Assembly (NCBI RefSeq): GCF_004564075.1
Contig: NZ_CP038256.1
Coordinates: forward strand, 2,542,001 to 2,606,000
From: Microbacterium sediminis
GTDB lineage: Bacteria > Actinomycetota > Actinomycetes > Actinomycetales > Microbacteriaceae
Direction of reading: 5' to 3'
Length of the DNA: 64,000 nt
Below are positions 10,761-19,354 of the stretch, in pieces. Position 1 is the stretch's first letter. Each line of letters starts with the position of its first letter. Both the position numbers and the translations under genes were made by a program. The notes under the pieces are model-generated. The model made no database searches, was not told where the DNA came from, and saw only the letters and a program-made list of their open reading frames with translations.

Positions 10761-12365
10761 ATGTCGCTGCCCCCGAACGGCCCCAGCGCCGTCCTGCCCC
10801 CGACGATGACCGCGGCGGAGCTGACGCAGCTCGCGTCGACGCGCCCCGACCTCGGTGCCGCCGTGGCGTCGCACCCCAACGCGCACCCCGAGCTGGTCGC
10901 GTGGCTCGCGCAGCACGGCGCGCCCGAGGCCCGCGCCGCCGCGGCCCGGCGCCTGGCCGGACCGGCCCCGGCGGCTCCCGGCGCAGCAGGGCGCGGACCG
11001 GCGCCGGCGGCTCCCGGGGCTCCCGACGCGCCGTCGCCCGCCTCTCCCGCCCCGGCACCCGGCACCGCGGCTTCCGCGCCCGGCACCCCGGCTCCCGCCC
11101 CGGCACCCGGCACCCCGGCACCCGGCACCCCGGCTCCTGCCCCGGCACGGAAGCGCCGGCGCGGTCTGCTCATCGGCGCGATCGCCGCCGGCACGGTGAT
11201 CGTCCTGGGCGGTGGCGGGGCGATCGCGTGGAGCCTCTTCGCTCCGCGCGGCGCCGCCACCCCCACCGGCGCCGTGGAGAAGCTCGTCGACGTGGTCACG
11301 GGCGACAACCTGCTCGGCGCGCTGTCGCTGATCGCCCCGAGCGAGGCGGAGGTGTTCTCGGGCATCGCCGAGTCGGCCGCCGGCATCCGCTTTGGCGACA
11401 TCGCGTACGACGACTACCTGGCCGACGCCTACGCCGCCATCTCGATCGACGCCGAGGATCTCGTGTACGACGAGACCACGATCGCCGAGGGCGTGGCGCG
11501 GGTCGGCATCGTCGACGGCTCGCTCACCATCGACGCGGACGTCGAGGCCCTGGCCGACGTCATGGAGGCGTTCGCGCGGGCCCACGCCGAGACGTTCGCC
11601 GAGTACTCCGGCATGGATCCCGACCAGATCGAGGCGGAGCTCGAGCGCGGTCGCGCCGATCTCGTCGCCGGGATCGACGATGCCTTCCCGGTGTCGATCG
11701 ACTTCGCCGACGAGGTGGATGCCGACGGCATCACCCCGGCCCAGGCGATCGTGGTCGACGAGGGCGGCTGGTACCTCAGCCCGCTCCTCACGCTCGCCGA
11801 CGGCGGGCTCACCGGCTTCGCGGGAGCGCAGCGCGACGACGTCATCGGCGACGCCGTGATCGACGCCGTGCCGTCGGCATCGGCGGAGGCGGCGCTGGAC
11901 GACGCGATCGCCGGCTTCAACGCGTGGCAGAGCACGGGCGAGATGGAACCGTTCGTCGAGCGGCTGCCGCTGGCCGAGCGCCGGCTGCTGTCGCTGTACG
12001 GGCGCGGCCTCTCGCTCGATCTGCCGTCGGGGTACGAGGTCACCGATCACCGCGAGACGTGGGTCCCCGGCTCGGGCGACGCGGTGTTCGCGATCGACGC
12101 GGTCTCGCTGGCGCAGCACGGCCTCGACGTGGGCAGCTACGAGGACGGCTGCGTCACCGCGCGCGACGCGCGGCCGTCGTGCCTGGACGAGCTGCCCTTC
12201 GCGGCGGAGCTGGGCCTGGACACCCCGGTCGGCATCGTGTCCGAGGTCGACGGCGGCTGGCAGTTCAGCCCGCTGGCCACGCTCGGACGGGCGATCGAGC
12301 GGGCGCTCGACGGGTTCGCGGCGGCGGCCGAGGACGGCGACCTCAGCGAGCTGATGGAGCCCTGA
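10761..12365 (+). CDS. LRV-domain membrane-anchored protein of unknown function
   Basis: A 534-residue protein. Residues ~16-70 (TAAELTQLASTRPDLGAAVASHP, then PELVAWLAQHG) resemble the variant leucine-rich repeat (LRV-like) domain seen at the N-terminus of many actinobacterial membrane proteins. A long Pro/Ala/Gly/Thr linker (~75-132, built of PGTPAPA-like repeats) leads to a basic stop RKRRR and one membrane helix (~135-157), placing the C-terminal ~375 residues outside. The outer part looks internally duplicated: DEGGWYLSPLLTLADGG and VDGGWQFSPLATLGRA occur in equivalent positions. The start ATG 10761 has GGAG 8 nt upstream. Function unknown; the extracytoplasmic domain may bind a ligand or surface polymer. 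Confidence 0.75.
   Translation: MSLPPNGPSAVLPPTMTAAELTQLASTRPDLGAAVASHPNAHPELVAWLAQHGAPEARAAAARRLAGPAPAAPGAAGRGPAPAAPGAPDAPSPASPAPAPGTAASAPGTPAPAPAPGTPAPGTPAPAPARKRRRGLLIGAIAAGTVIVLGGGGAIAWSLFAPRGAATPTGAVEKLVDVVTGDNLLGALSLIAPSEAEVFSGIAESAAGIRFGDIAYDDYLADAYAAISIDAEDLVYDETTIAEGVARVGIVDGSLTIDADVEALADVMEAFARAHAETFAEYSGMDPDQIEAELERGRADLVAGIDDAFPVSIDFADEVDADGITPAQAIVVDEGGWYLSPLLTLADGGLTGFAGAQRDDVIGDAVIDAVPSASAEAALDDAIAGFNAWQSTGEMEPFVERLPLAERRLLSLYGRGLSLDLPSGYEVTDHRETWVPGSGDAVFAIDAVSLAQHGLDVGSYEDGCVTARDARPSCLDELPFAAELGLDTPVGIVSEVDGGWQFSPLATLGRAIERALDGFAAAAEDGDLSELMEP
11040..11155. repeat. Degenerate minisatellite encoding a Pro-rich linker
   Basis: Repeated units of the type GGCACCCGGCACCCCGGCTCC encode PAPGTPAP-like residues between the cytoplasmic LRV domain and the membrane helix of the gene at 10761. 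Such arrays can change length by slippage. Confidence 0.6.
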
Positions 12366-12378
12366 GCCGCGCGGCTCA
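12363..12378. terminator. 16-bp perfect palindrome shared by two convergent stop codons
   Basis: TGAGCCGCGCGGCTCA is a perfect palindrome whose two ends are the TGA stop codons of the convergent genes at 10761-12365 and 12376-13527. It may end transcription on both strands, though an 8-bp stem without a loop is weak. Confidence 0.45.
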
Positions 12379-13527
12379 GCGCGCGGTGCGCTGCTTGCGG
12401 CGCGCCCAGCGGGCCGGGAGGTCGGGGCCGTCCCAGACCTGCACGATGCCCCACGCGACGGCGGCGATCGGCACGGCGAGCACCGCGCCGAGGATGCCCG
12501 AGAGCACGGTGCCGATCGTCAGCGCGAACAGGATCACGAGGCTGTGCAGCTTGAGGGCGCGGCCCATCAGCACGGGCTGCAGGAAGTTGCCCTCGAGCTG
12601 GTTCACGACCACGACGATCGCCACGATGATCACCGCCGTCCAGATGCCGCCGTCGACGAGCCCGACCAGCGCGGCCAGGATGCCGGCCGCCGTCGCGCCC
12701 ACGATCGGGATGAACGCCAGCAGGAACACCACGAGGGTCAGCGGCAGCGCGAGCGGCACCTGCAGCACGAATAGGCCGATGCCGATGCCGATCGCGTCGA
12801 CGGCCGCCACGGCCGCCGTGCCGCGCACGTACGAGCCCAGGGTGTCGATCGTCTTGCTGCCGATGCGGCGCATCCGCCCGTAGGCCTCGCCCTCGAACGG
12901 GCGCAGCAGGAACGACCAGATCGCCGGCCCGTCCTTGAGGAAGAAGAACAGCACCACGATCATCAGCACGAAGCCGGTGACGAAGTTCGCCACCACGCCC
13001 ACGCCCGCCACCGCGCCCGAGCCCACGCTGCTGCCGAACTGGGCGCTCGTGAGGAACTCCTGCAGCGACGTCATCCACTCGTCGATCTGATCCTGCGAGG
13101 GCGCGAACGGCAGCGTGTTGACCCAGGCGATCACCTGGTCGATGCCCGCCTGCGCGCTGGCGTAGAGGTCGGCCCACTGGCTGCGCACGGCGGCCACCAT
13201 CGCCCAGACTATCCCGCCGATCACCACGACGATCGCCAGCAGCAGGATCACGGTGGCCAGCACCGAGGGGATCCGGGGGCGCAGCCAGGCCATGACCGGC
13301 TCGAACGCGGCCGCGAAGATCAGGGCGAGGATCACAGGGATCACCACGACGGTCAGCGATTGCAGGCCCCAGATGATGCCCGCCGCCAGGAGCACGATCG
13401 CGATGATCTGCACCGAGCGGATGGCGATCAGCCCGAGGCCGTCGGACCACGCGGCGCGGGCGCGGCTGGGCGGCTGCGTCGGCACGACGACCGGGGCCGG
13501 GGCGGAGCGCTTCCTCGTGAACACCAT
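12376..13527 (-). CDS. AI-2E family transporter (PerM-like permease)
   Basis: A 383-residue membrane protein of the AI-2E/PerM family, with two N-terminal helix pairs, a long amphipathic middle region (residues ~85-150) and C-terminal helices holding GNFLQPVLMGRALKLHSLVIL, the conserved NxLxP element of the family. Members export small molecules or ions (E. coli TqsA, Na+(Li+)/H+ exchangers in other bacteria), so the substrate is open. Start 13527 (MVFTRKRS) is chosen over an upstream ATG because the family begins with a short basic tail; CAGGAT lies 6 nt before it and may be the -10 of a leaderless mRNA. Confidence 0.88.
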   Translation of the reverse strand: MVFTRKRSAPAPVVVPTQPPSRARAAWSDGLGLIAIRSVQIIAIVLLAAGIIWGLQSLTVVVIPVILALIFAAAFEPVMAWLRPRIPSVLATVILLLAIVVVIGGIVWAMVAAVRSQWADLYASAQAGIDQVIAWVNTLPFAPSQDQIDEWMTSLQEFLTSAQFGSSVGSGAVAGVGVVANFVTGFVLMIVVLFFFLKDGPAIWSFLLRPFEGEAYGRMRRIGSKTIDTLGSYVRGTAAVAAVDAIGIGIGLFVLQVPLALPLTLVVFLLAFIPIVGATAAGILAALVGLVDGGIWTAVIIVAIVVVVNQLEGNFLQPVLMGRALKLHSLVILFALTIGTVLSGILGAVLAVPIAAVAWGIVQVWDGPDLPARWARRKQRTAR

Positions 13528-13639
13528 GCGCCCATCCTGCCGGTTTCCGGGTCGGGTGTGGGCTGGGGAGGTCGTGCGAATCGCCGAGCCCAACCCTGCC
13601 CGGACACGATCTGGGGAGCGGACACGCGGATCGCGCGGT

Positions 13640-13672
13640 GGTCACCCCTGGTTCACCGTCGGTTCACTCGCC
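13640..13672 (+). promoter_or_regulatory. PHO box (three 11-nt direct repeat units)
   Basis: Three contiguous 11-mers, GGTCACCCCTG, GTTCACCGTCG and GTTCACTCGCC, match the PhoP-binding direct-repeat unit described in Streptomyces (GTTCACC plus 4 nt). The array ends 33 nt before the phosphatase start, with an AT-rich ATAAGAAT 10-11 nt further on that could be the -10. This predicts induction under phosphate starvation. Confidence 0.8.
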
Positions 13673-13713
13673 GGTCCGTCGCGGATAAGAATCCGCGGAT
13701 CACCATGGGCCAC

Positions 13714-15858
13714 ATGAGCCTTCTCCTGGAACCCCCCACGTCCTCACCCGCCGACGACCAGGGCGGCGCCACGCCGCAGCCGGAGCGCCGACCGCTGCTC
13801 AACCTCCTGATGAGCGGCCGCACCCACGGCAAGCGCAGCGCCGTGACCTGTCTGTACAAGTGCGACAACGCCTGCTTCCACCCCGCCCCGAACACGAGCG
13901 AGAACGGCTACTTCCGCGACATCGCGAACGCGGTGCTCAGCCGCCGCGCGGCGCTGACCGGCGGTGCCGCCGCGGCGGCCGCGATCGTCATCGGCGCGAA
14001 CGTGGTCGGCGGCGGCCAGGCGGCCTCGGCCGCGGTGCCGGCCGGCAAGGGCGGGGCCGCGTTCGGCTTCACGCCGATCGCCCCGGTGCCCTACACCGTC
14101 GACGCCTTCACGGTGCCCGAGGGCTTCCGCTGGGACCCGATCATCCGCTGGGGCGACCCGATCTTCGACGCGGCCGACGCATTCGACCCGATGCAGCAGA
14201 CCGCCGAGAAGCAGGCCCGCCAGTTCGGCTACAACTGCGACTACCTCGACATCATCGCCCACCCGAACGGCAAGCGCGCGGTGCTCGTGGCCAACAACGA
14301 GTACACCAACGCGCCGATCATGTTCCCGCCCGCGGCGACCGAGGAGGAGCGCCTCGAGCAGCTGCGCGTGACGATGGCCGCGCACGGCATGTCGATCGTC
14401 GAACTCGAGCGCAAGCACAAGGGCAGCACGTGGCGCTATGTCGTGGGCGCGCCGCGCAACCGCCGCATCACGGCGTCGACGCCGTTCGCCGTCGACGGCC
14501 CCGCGGCGGGCTCGGACCTGCTCAAGACCCAGGACGACCCGGCCGGCACGACGATCCTCGGCACGTTCGGCAACTGCGCCGGCGGCACCACCCCCTGGGG
14601 CACGGTGCTCTCGGGCGAGGAGAACTTCAACGGCTACTTCCGCGCCGAGAACACGGGCGACTCGCTCACCGCGCGCGGCCGCCGCCGCTACGGCCTCACG
14701 CCGAACGCGTCGAGCTACGGCTGGGAGGCCGTGGACGCGCGCTTCGACGCCCGCCAGCCCGGCTACGAGAACGAGCCGCACCGCCACGGCTGGATCATCG
14801 AGGTCGACCCGGAGAACCCCGACGAGCCGCCGGTGAAGCACACCGCGATGGGCCGCATGAAGCACGAGGGCGCGAACGTCACGATCTCGGCCTCGGGCCA
14901 CGCGGTCGCCTACATGGGCGACGACGAGCGGTTCGACTACCTCTACAAGTTCGTCTCGCGCGACACGTTCCGCCCCGGCAAGAGCGCCAAGGCCCGTGCG
15001 CACAACAAGACGCTGCTCTCGAACGGCAGCCTGTACGTCGCCCGCTTCTCGGGCGACTCGCCGGCGTCGGAGATCACCGGCACGGGCGCGCTGCCCGCCG
15101 ACGGCCAGTTCGACGGCACGGGCGAGTGGGTGCCGCTCGTCGTGGACAACGAGAGCGTCGTGCCCGGCGTGACGACGGACGAGGTGCTGGTCTTCACGCG
15201 CCTCGCCGCCGACGCCGTGGGCGCCACGAAGATGGACCGCTGCGAGGATGTCCAGCCCAGCCCGCGCAGCGGCCGCGTGTACGTGGCGTGCACGAACAAC
15301 ACCGCGCGCGGCACCGGCACGAACGAGGGCGCCACCGAGGTGAACCCGCGCAACGTGAACCGCGACGGTCACGTCATCGAGATCACCGAGGCGGGTGAGG
15401 ACGCCGCCGCCACGACGTTCGGCTGGAGCATCCTCATCCTCGCCGGCGACCCGTCGGTGAACGCGCTGACGTACTTCGCGGGCTTCCCCGCCGACCAGGT
15501 GTCGCCGATCTCGTGCCCCGACAACCTCGCGTTCGACTCGGCCGGCAACCTGTGGATCTCGACCGACGGCCAGCCGGGCACGATCGGCTACAACGACGGC
15601 CTGTTCCGCGTGCCGCTCGAGGGCGCCGAGCGCGGCAACGTGCAGCAGTTCCTGGCGGTGCCGCGCGACGCCGAGACGTGCGGCCCGGTCATCCACGACA
15701 CCGACCAGAGCGTGTTCGTCGCCGTGCAGCACCCGGGCGAGGAGGGATCGTGGGAGGCGCAGAACTCCTACTTCCCCGACTACGTCCCCGCCGGCGCACT
15801 CGAGGGCGGCAAGTGGGGCGGCCCCCGTCCCTCGGTCGTGCAGGTGACGCGCGCCTGA
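13714..15858 (+). CDS. phoX: PhoX-type secreted phosphatase (DUF839)
   Basis: A 714-residue Tat-exported phosphatase of the PhoX/DUF839 family, enzymes that use Ca2+ and iron to release phosphate from monoesters outside the cell. The twin-arginine motif SRRAAL (~residue 78) precedes a hydrophobic stretch and an AxA-like site at QAASAA. The unusual ~75-residue leader before the Tat motif is normal for actinobacterial PhoX. Family motifs include FGNCAGGTTPWGTVLSGEEN, HGWIIEVDP, GRMKHEGANV and RCEDVQPSP. Either ATG 13705 or 13714 could be the start; the difference is three residues. A triple PHO box lies upstream and a strong bidirectional terminator downstream, so the gene is a self-contained phosphate-starvation unit. 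Confidence 0.93.
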   Translation: MSLLLEPPTSSPADDQGGATPQPERRPLLNLLMSGRTHGKRSAVTCLYKCDNACFHPAPNTSENGYFRDIANAVLSRRAALTGGAAAAAAIVIGANVVGGGQAASAAVPAGKGGAAFGFTPIAPVPYTVDAFTVPEGFRWDPIIRWGDPIFDAADAFDPMQQTAEKQARQFGYNCDYLDIIAHPNGKRAVLVANNEYTNAPIMFPPAATEEERLEQLRVTMAAHGMSIVELERKHKGSTWRYVVGAPRNRRITASTPFAVDGPAAGSDLLKTQDDPAGTTILGTFGNCAGGTTPWGTVLSGEENFNGYFRAENTGDSLTARGRRRYGLTPNASSYGWEAVDARFDARQPGYENEPHRHGWIIEVDPENPDEPPVKHTAMGRMKHEGANVTISASGHAVAYMGDDERFDYLYKFVSRDTFRPGKSAKARAHNKTLLSNGSLYVARFSGDSPASEITGTGALPADGQFDGTGEWVPLVVDNESVVPGVTTDEVLVFTRLAADAVGATKMDRCEDVQPSPRSGRVYVACTNNTARGTGTNEGATEVNPRNVNRDGHVIEITEAGEDAAATTFGWSILILAGDPSVNALTYFAGFPADQVSPISCPDNLAFDSAGNLWISTDGQPGTIGYNDGLFRVPLEGAERGNVQQFLAVPRDAETCGPVIHDTDQSVFVAVQHPGEEGSWEAQNSYFPDYVPAGALEGGKWGGPRPSVVQVTRA

Positions 15859-15871
15859 CGCGCGCTCGACC

Positions 15872-15905
15872 ACGATGGCCCGGGCCTCACGGCCCGGGCC
15901 ATCGT
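15872..15905. terminator. Bidirectional terminator between phoX and an MFS gene
   Basis: A perfect 15-bp stem, ACGATGGCCCGGGCC paired with GGCCCGGGCCATCGT around loop TCAC, lies between two convergent genes. Confidence 0.85.
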
Positions 15906-15909
15906 CGTG

Positions 15910-17331
15910 TCACGCGGTTGTTCGGCCGTCCTCGGCACCGGCCGGCTCCACCCCGGCGGCCGGGGCGCTCGCCTCGTACTGGCGGGCCAGCAGCCGGTAC
16001 TGCGGCGTGAGGAAGGCCAGCAGCGCCAGCACGGTGCAGATCGCGCCGCCGATGAGGAACAGCAGCGCGATGCCGCGCGACTGGCCCGTGCCGAGCAGCC
16101 ACTCCCACTGGGCCTGACCCGCGTCGGTGCGCATGTACGGGATGATCCAGACCTGCGCGATCGGCGCGATCAGCAGCGCAGTGATCGGGGCGGATGCGGC
16201 CTCGAACGTCATGGCGAAGCCGAACACGCGGCCCTGCTTCTCGTAGGGCACCACGCGCTGGATGACGGTCTGCTCGGCGGCCTCCACGGCGGGCACGAAG
16301 GCGAAGTACACCCAGATGCCCACGATGAACAGCCAGCCCCACTCGCGGATGCCGAACAGCGCCCCGACCACGCCGATGCCGGCGGCGACGATGAGCATCG
16401 TGCGGATGGGCTGCCGGCCGAGGCCGCGGGCGCCGATGATCGAGCCGCCGACGATGAAGCCCGTCGACGCCACCGCGAACCAGATGCCCCACCCCTGCAC
16501 GCCGAACAGGTCGATGCCGTAGGGGTCCATGAGCGCCATGTAGATGCCGCCGACGAAGTTGTTGAGCGTGGTGAACAGCACGAGCGCCAACAGGCCCGGC
16601 GCCGCGAGCACGGCGCGCCAGCCGCCGCGGATGTCGACCCACTTGGTCACCTGCTCCACGTGCACGATCTCGCGCTCGGGGATCCGCAGCGTCAGCAGGT
16701 GCAGCATCGTCAGGGCGAGCGCCGTGACGCCGATCACCAGGGTCCACCCCATGCCGAGGAACCCGACCGACAGGCCGCTGAAGACGCTCGTGACGAGCAT
16801 GGCGAGGCCCTGCACGGTGCCGACGAGGCCGTTGGCGTTGGCGTGCTTGTCGTCGGGCACGAGCAGCGTGACCGTCGTGGACAGCGCGATGTTGCGCAGC
16901 TGCTCGACCACCGCGCCGGCGAGCATCACGACGGCGAAGATCCAGAAGGCGGGGCCGGTGAGATCGGTGATCGCGCCCTCGCCGACCCAGAAGAAGTAGG
17001 CCGAGTCGAGGATGAACACGATGAGCGCGATGAACGTGGCCCACACCATGACCGGCTTCTTCCGGAAGCGGTCGACGAGCGTGCCGAAGAACATGCTGAA
17101 CACCGACACGAACAGCATGTAGGCGCCGCCGATCACGCCGGTCGCGATGACGTTGCGGGTCTCGGCGTAGATCCAGAAGGTGAGCGCGAACCACAGGAAG
17201 CTCGTCGTGATGTTCGCGACGGCGGTGTTCACCAGCACATGCAGGAACATGCGGAACCCGTTCTCGGGAACCGCAACGTGGGCGGCGGGCGGGGCCGGCT
17301 CGCCCTGGCCGGGGTGGATGGGGTCGGACAC
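15910..17331 (-). CDS. MFS transporter
   Basis: A 473-residue major facilitator with about 12 membrane helices. The loop 2-3 motif FGTLVDRFRKKPVMVW is the MFS motif A region, and the loop 8-9 equivalent appears near GARGLGRQPIRTML. The protein resembles the DHA3/macrolide-efflux type of exporters (PF05977/PF07690), but the substrate is not predictable. The start is GTG 17331 with GGAG about 9 nt upstream. It is monocistronic: a bidirectional hairpin lies beyond its stop. Confidence 0.88.
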   Translation of the reverse strand: MSDPIHPGQGEPAPPAAHVAVPENGFRMFLHVLVNTAVANITTSFLWFALTFWIYAETRNVIATGVIGGAYMLFVSVFSMFFGTLVDRFRKKPVMVWATFIALIVFILDSAYFFWVGEGAITDLTGPAFWIFAVVMLAGAVVEQLRNIALSTTVTLLVPDDKHANANGLVGTVQGLAMLVTSVFSGLSVGFLGMGWTLVIGVTALALTMLHLLTLRIPEREIVHVEQVTKWVDIRGGWRAVLAAPGLLALVLFTTLNNFVGGIYMALMDPYGIDLFGVQGWGIWFAVASTGFIVGGSIIGARGLGRQPIRTMLIVAAGIGVVGALFGIREWGWLFIVGIWVYFAFVPAVEAAEQTVIQRVVPYEKQGRVFGFAMTFEAASAPITALLIAPIAQVWIIPYMRTDAGQAQWEWLLGTGQSRGIALLFLIGGAICTVLALLAFLTPQYRLLARQYEASAPAAGVEPAGAEDGRTTA

Positions 17332-17402
17332 GGCGCGTCACTCCGTTTCGTGCGAGGGTCGTCTGCCGCCACAGTAGGGCCCACGACCGACATTCGAAAC
17401 GG

Positions 17403-17437
17403 CGAGGACCCCGAGCGCCGCGCGCCCGGGGTCCTCG
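17403..17437 (-). terminator. Terminator hairpin after the F420-type LLM gene
   Basis: CGAGGACCCC (17403-17412) pairs with GGGGTCCTCG (17428-17437), 11 nt beyond the stop of the LLM gene at 17448. Confidence 0.75.
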
Positions 17438-17447
17438 ACAGCAAGCC

Positions 17448-18434
17448 TCAGCCGAGCGCCGGGATCACCTTCTGCTCGAACAGCTCCATGCCGGAGGGGT
17501 CGTAGGCCGCCTCGGGGAAGTACGTGATCGCGTAGGCGAGGCCCGCCTCGCCCACCGCGGCGAGCTTCTCGGTCACCTGCTCGACGGTGCCGACGAGCGC
17601 CCCCGGGGCGCGGTAGCCGGCCATCACGCCCTCGAGCTTGTCGCCCAGGTGCGGGGCGAGCCGCGCCTCGATCGCGGCGAGGCGCTCCTCGACCTCGGCC
17701 TCGGTCTCGCCGATCACCGTGTTGTAGTTGGCCGAGCGCGTGATCTCGGAGAAGTCACGGCCGATCCGGTCGGTGTGGCCGCGCAGGATCGCGCTCTTGG
17801 CCTGGAAGCCCTCGAGGTCGCCCGAGAAGTTGGTGTACGAGGCGTACTGCGCCGCGATCCGCAGCGTGACCTTCTCGCCACCACCCGCGATCCAGAACGG
17901 GATGCCGCCGTCCTGGAGCGGCAGGGGCTGCACGATCGCACCGTCGACCTGGTAGAACTCGCCGTCGAGCGTGGCCTTGCCGGTGAGCCACGCCTGCTGC
18001 ATGATGTCGACGCCCTCGCGCAGCATGCGCAGGCGCTCGGGGGCCTCGGGGAAGCCGTAGCCGTAGGCGCGCCACTCGTGCTCGTACCAGCCGGCGCCGA
18101 TGCCCATCTCGACGCGACCGCCCGAGACGTGATCGACGGTGGCGGCCACCTTGGCGAGGTAGGCCGGGTTGCGGTAGCCCATGCACGTGCACATCTGGCC
18201 GAGGCGGACGCGGCTCGTCGACGCGGCGAAGGCCGACATCAGGGTCCAGGCCTCGTGCGTGGCCTCCGCGCTCGGAACGGGCGTGGTGTGGAAGTGGTCG
18301 TACACCCAGATCGACTCCCACGGACCGGCGTCGGCGCGCTGCGCCAGGCCGTTCATCGTGCGCCAGTGCTCGGCGGGATCGATCCCCACCAGATCGAAGC
18401 GCCAGCCCTGGGGGATGAAGATTCCGAAACGCAT
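17448..18434 (-). CDS. LLM-class F420-dependent oxidoreductase (TIGR03560-like)
   Basis: A 328-residue luciferase-like TIM barrel. The features MRFGIFIPQGWRFDL, ESIWVYDHFHT, RVRLGQMCTCMGYRNPAYLAK and VEMGIGAGWYEHEW match the actinobacterial subfamily predicted to use coenzyme F420. The presence of cofE in the same window supports F420 in this organism. The substrate is unknown. The start ATG 18434 has GGAAGGA 6-7 nt upstream. It lies 35 nt downstream of the DNA methyltransferase stop on the same strand, and may be read through from it; a terminator hairpin closes the unit. Confidence 0.88.
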   Translation of the reverse strand: MRFGIFIPQGWRFDLVGIDPAEHWRTMNGLAQRADAGPWESIWVYDHFHTTPVPSAEATHEAWTLMSAFAASTSRVRLGQMCTCMGYRNPAYLAKVAATVDHVSGGRVEMGIGAGWYEHEWRAYGYGFPEAPERLRMLREGVDIMQQAWLTGKATLDGEFYQVDGAIVQPLPLQDGGIPFWIAGGGEKVTLRIAAQYASYTNFSGDLEGFQAKSAILRGHTDRIGRDFSEITRSANYNTVIGETEAEVEERLAAIEARLAPHLGDKLEGVMAGYRAPGALVGTVEQVTEKLAAVGEAGLAYAITYFPEAAYDPSGMELFEQKVIPALG

Positions 18435-18469
18435 GCGAGTCCTTCCGTCGCGTGATCTGGGGGTCGGGA

Positions 18470-19354
18470 TCAGACTATGCCCGCCGCGTCGGCCCGGCGC
18501 GGCATCACGAGCGTGCCGAGGTGGGCGTGGGGGATCCGCTCGCGCATGACGCGGATCGCCTCCGGGTTGTCGTCGACGAGCGTCGCGTGGCGGCCGAGCG
18601 CGCTGGCCACCGCGCCCGTCGTGCCGCTGCCGGCGAAGAGGTCGAGCACGTGATCGCCCGGCCGCGAGGAGGCCTGCACGATGCGGCGCAGGATGCCCTC
18701 GGGCTTCTGCGTGGGGTAGCCGGTGCGCTCGCGCCCGGTGGTCGGCACGATCGTGTGCCACCACACGTCGGTGGGCAGCTTGCCGCGGGCGGCCTTGTCG
18801 GGCGTGACCAGGCCCGGCGCCATGTAGGGCTCGCGATCGACGGCGTCGGAATCGAACCAGTAGCGCTCGGGATCCTTGACGTACACGAGGATCGTGTCGT
18901 GCTTCGTGGGCCAGCGGCGGCGGGTCTTGGCGCCGTAGTCGTAGGCCCAGATCAGCTCGTTGAGGAACCGGTCGCGGCCGAAGACGGCATCGAGCAGCAC
19001 CTTCGCGTAGTGCGCCTCGCGGTAGTCCAGGTGCACGTACAGGGTGCCGTCGGCGGCAAGCAGCCGCCACGCCTCGGTGAGCCGCGGCTCGAGGAACGAC
19101 CAGTAGTCGTCGAACCGATCGTCGTACTCCCGCAGGGCTCCCCGCACGCGGGCGTACTCGCGCCCGCGGAAGCCCGCGTGGACGGGCTCGGCAGCGCCCG
19201 ACGGCGCGGGGGCCTGCGGGCGGTGGGAGCGCGAGCGCCCCGTGTTGAACGGCGGGTCGAGGTAGATGAGCGTGAACGCGCCATCGGGGAGCGCGCGGGC
19301 GACGTCGAGGTTGTCGGCCTGGTGGATCGTGACGCGGCCGGGTTCAGGGGACAC
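18470..19354 (-). CDS. Orphan DNA methyltransferase, beta class (N6-adenine or N4-cytosine)
   Basis: A 294-residue site-specific DNA methyltransferase. The catalytic motif IV DPPFNTG (residues 33-39) precedes the SAM-binding motif I FAGSGTTG (240-247), the order of the beta class. KLPTDVWWHTIVPTTGRERTGYPTQKPEGI is the typical region before motif I. No restriction endonuclease or specificity subunit lies nearby, so it is an orphan that may have a regulatory or housekeeping role. The GTG start at 19354 overlaps the end of the lipoate ligase gene by 11 nt, which indicates translational coupling. The central segment is short, so its target-recognition region is compact. Target sequence unknown. 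Confidence 0.87.
   Translation of the reverse strand: MSPEPGRVTIHQADNLDVARALPDGAFTLIYLDPPFNTGRSRSHRPQAPAPSGAAEPVHAGFRGREYARVRGALREYDDRFDDYWSFLEPRLTEAWRLLAADGTLYVHLDYREAHYAKVLLDAVFGRDRFLNELIWAYDYGAKTRRRWPTKHDTILVYVKDPERYWFDSDAVDREPYMAPGLVTPDKAARGKLPTDVWWHTIVPTTGRERTGYPTQKPEGILRRIVQASSRPGDHVLDLFAGSGTTGAVASALGRHATLVDDNPEAIRVMRERIPHAHLGTLVMPRRADAAGIV

Noticed and set aside
18470..19354. Restriction-modification system
   Set aside because: No endonuclease or specificity gene adjoins the methyltransferase; neighbours are an LLM enzyme and a lipoate ligase.
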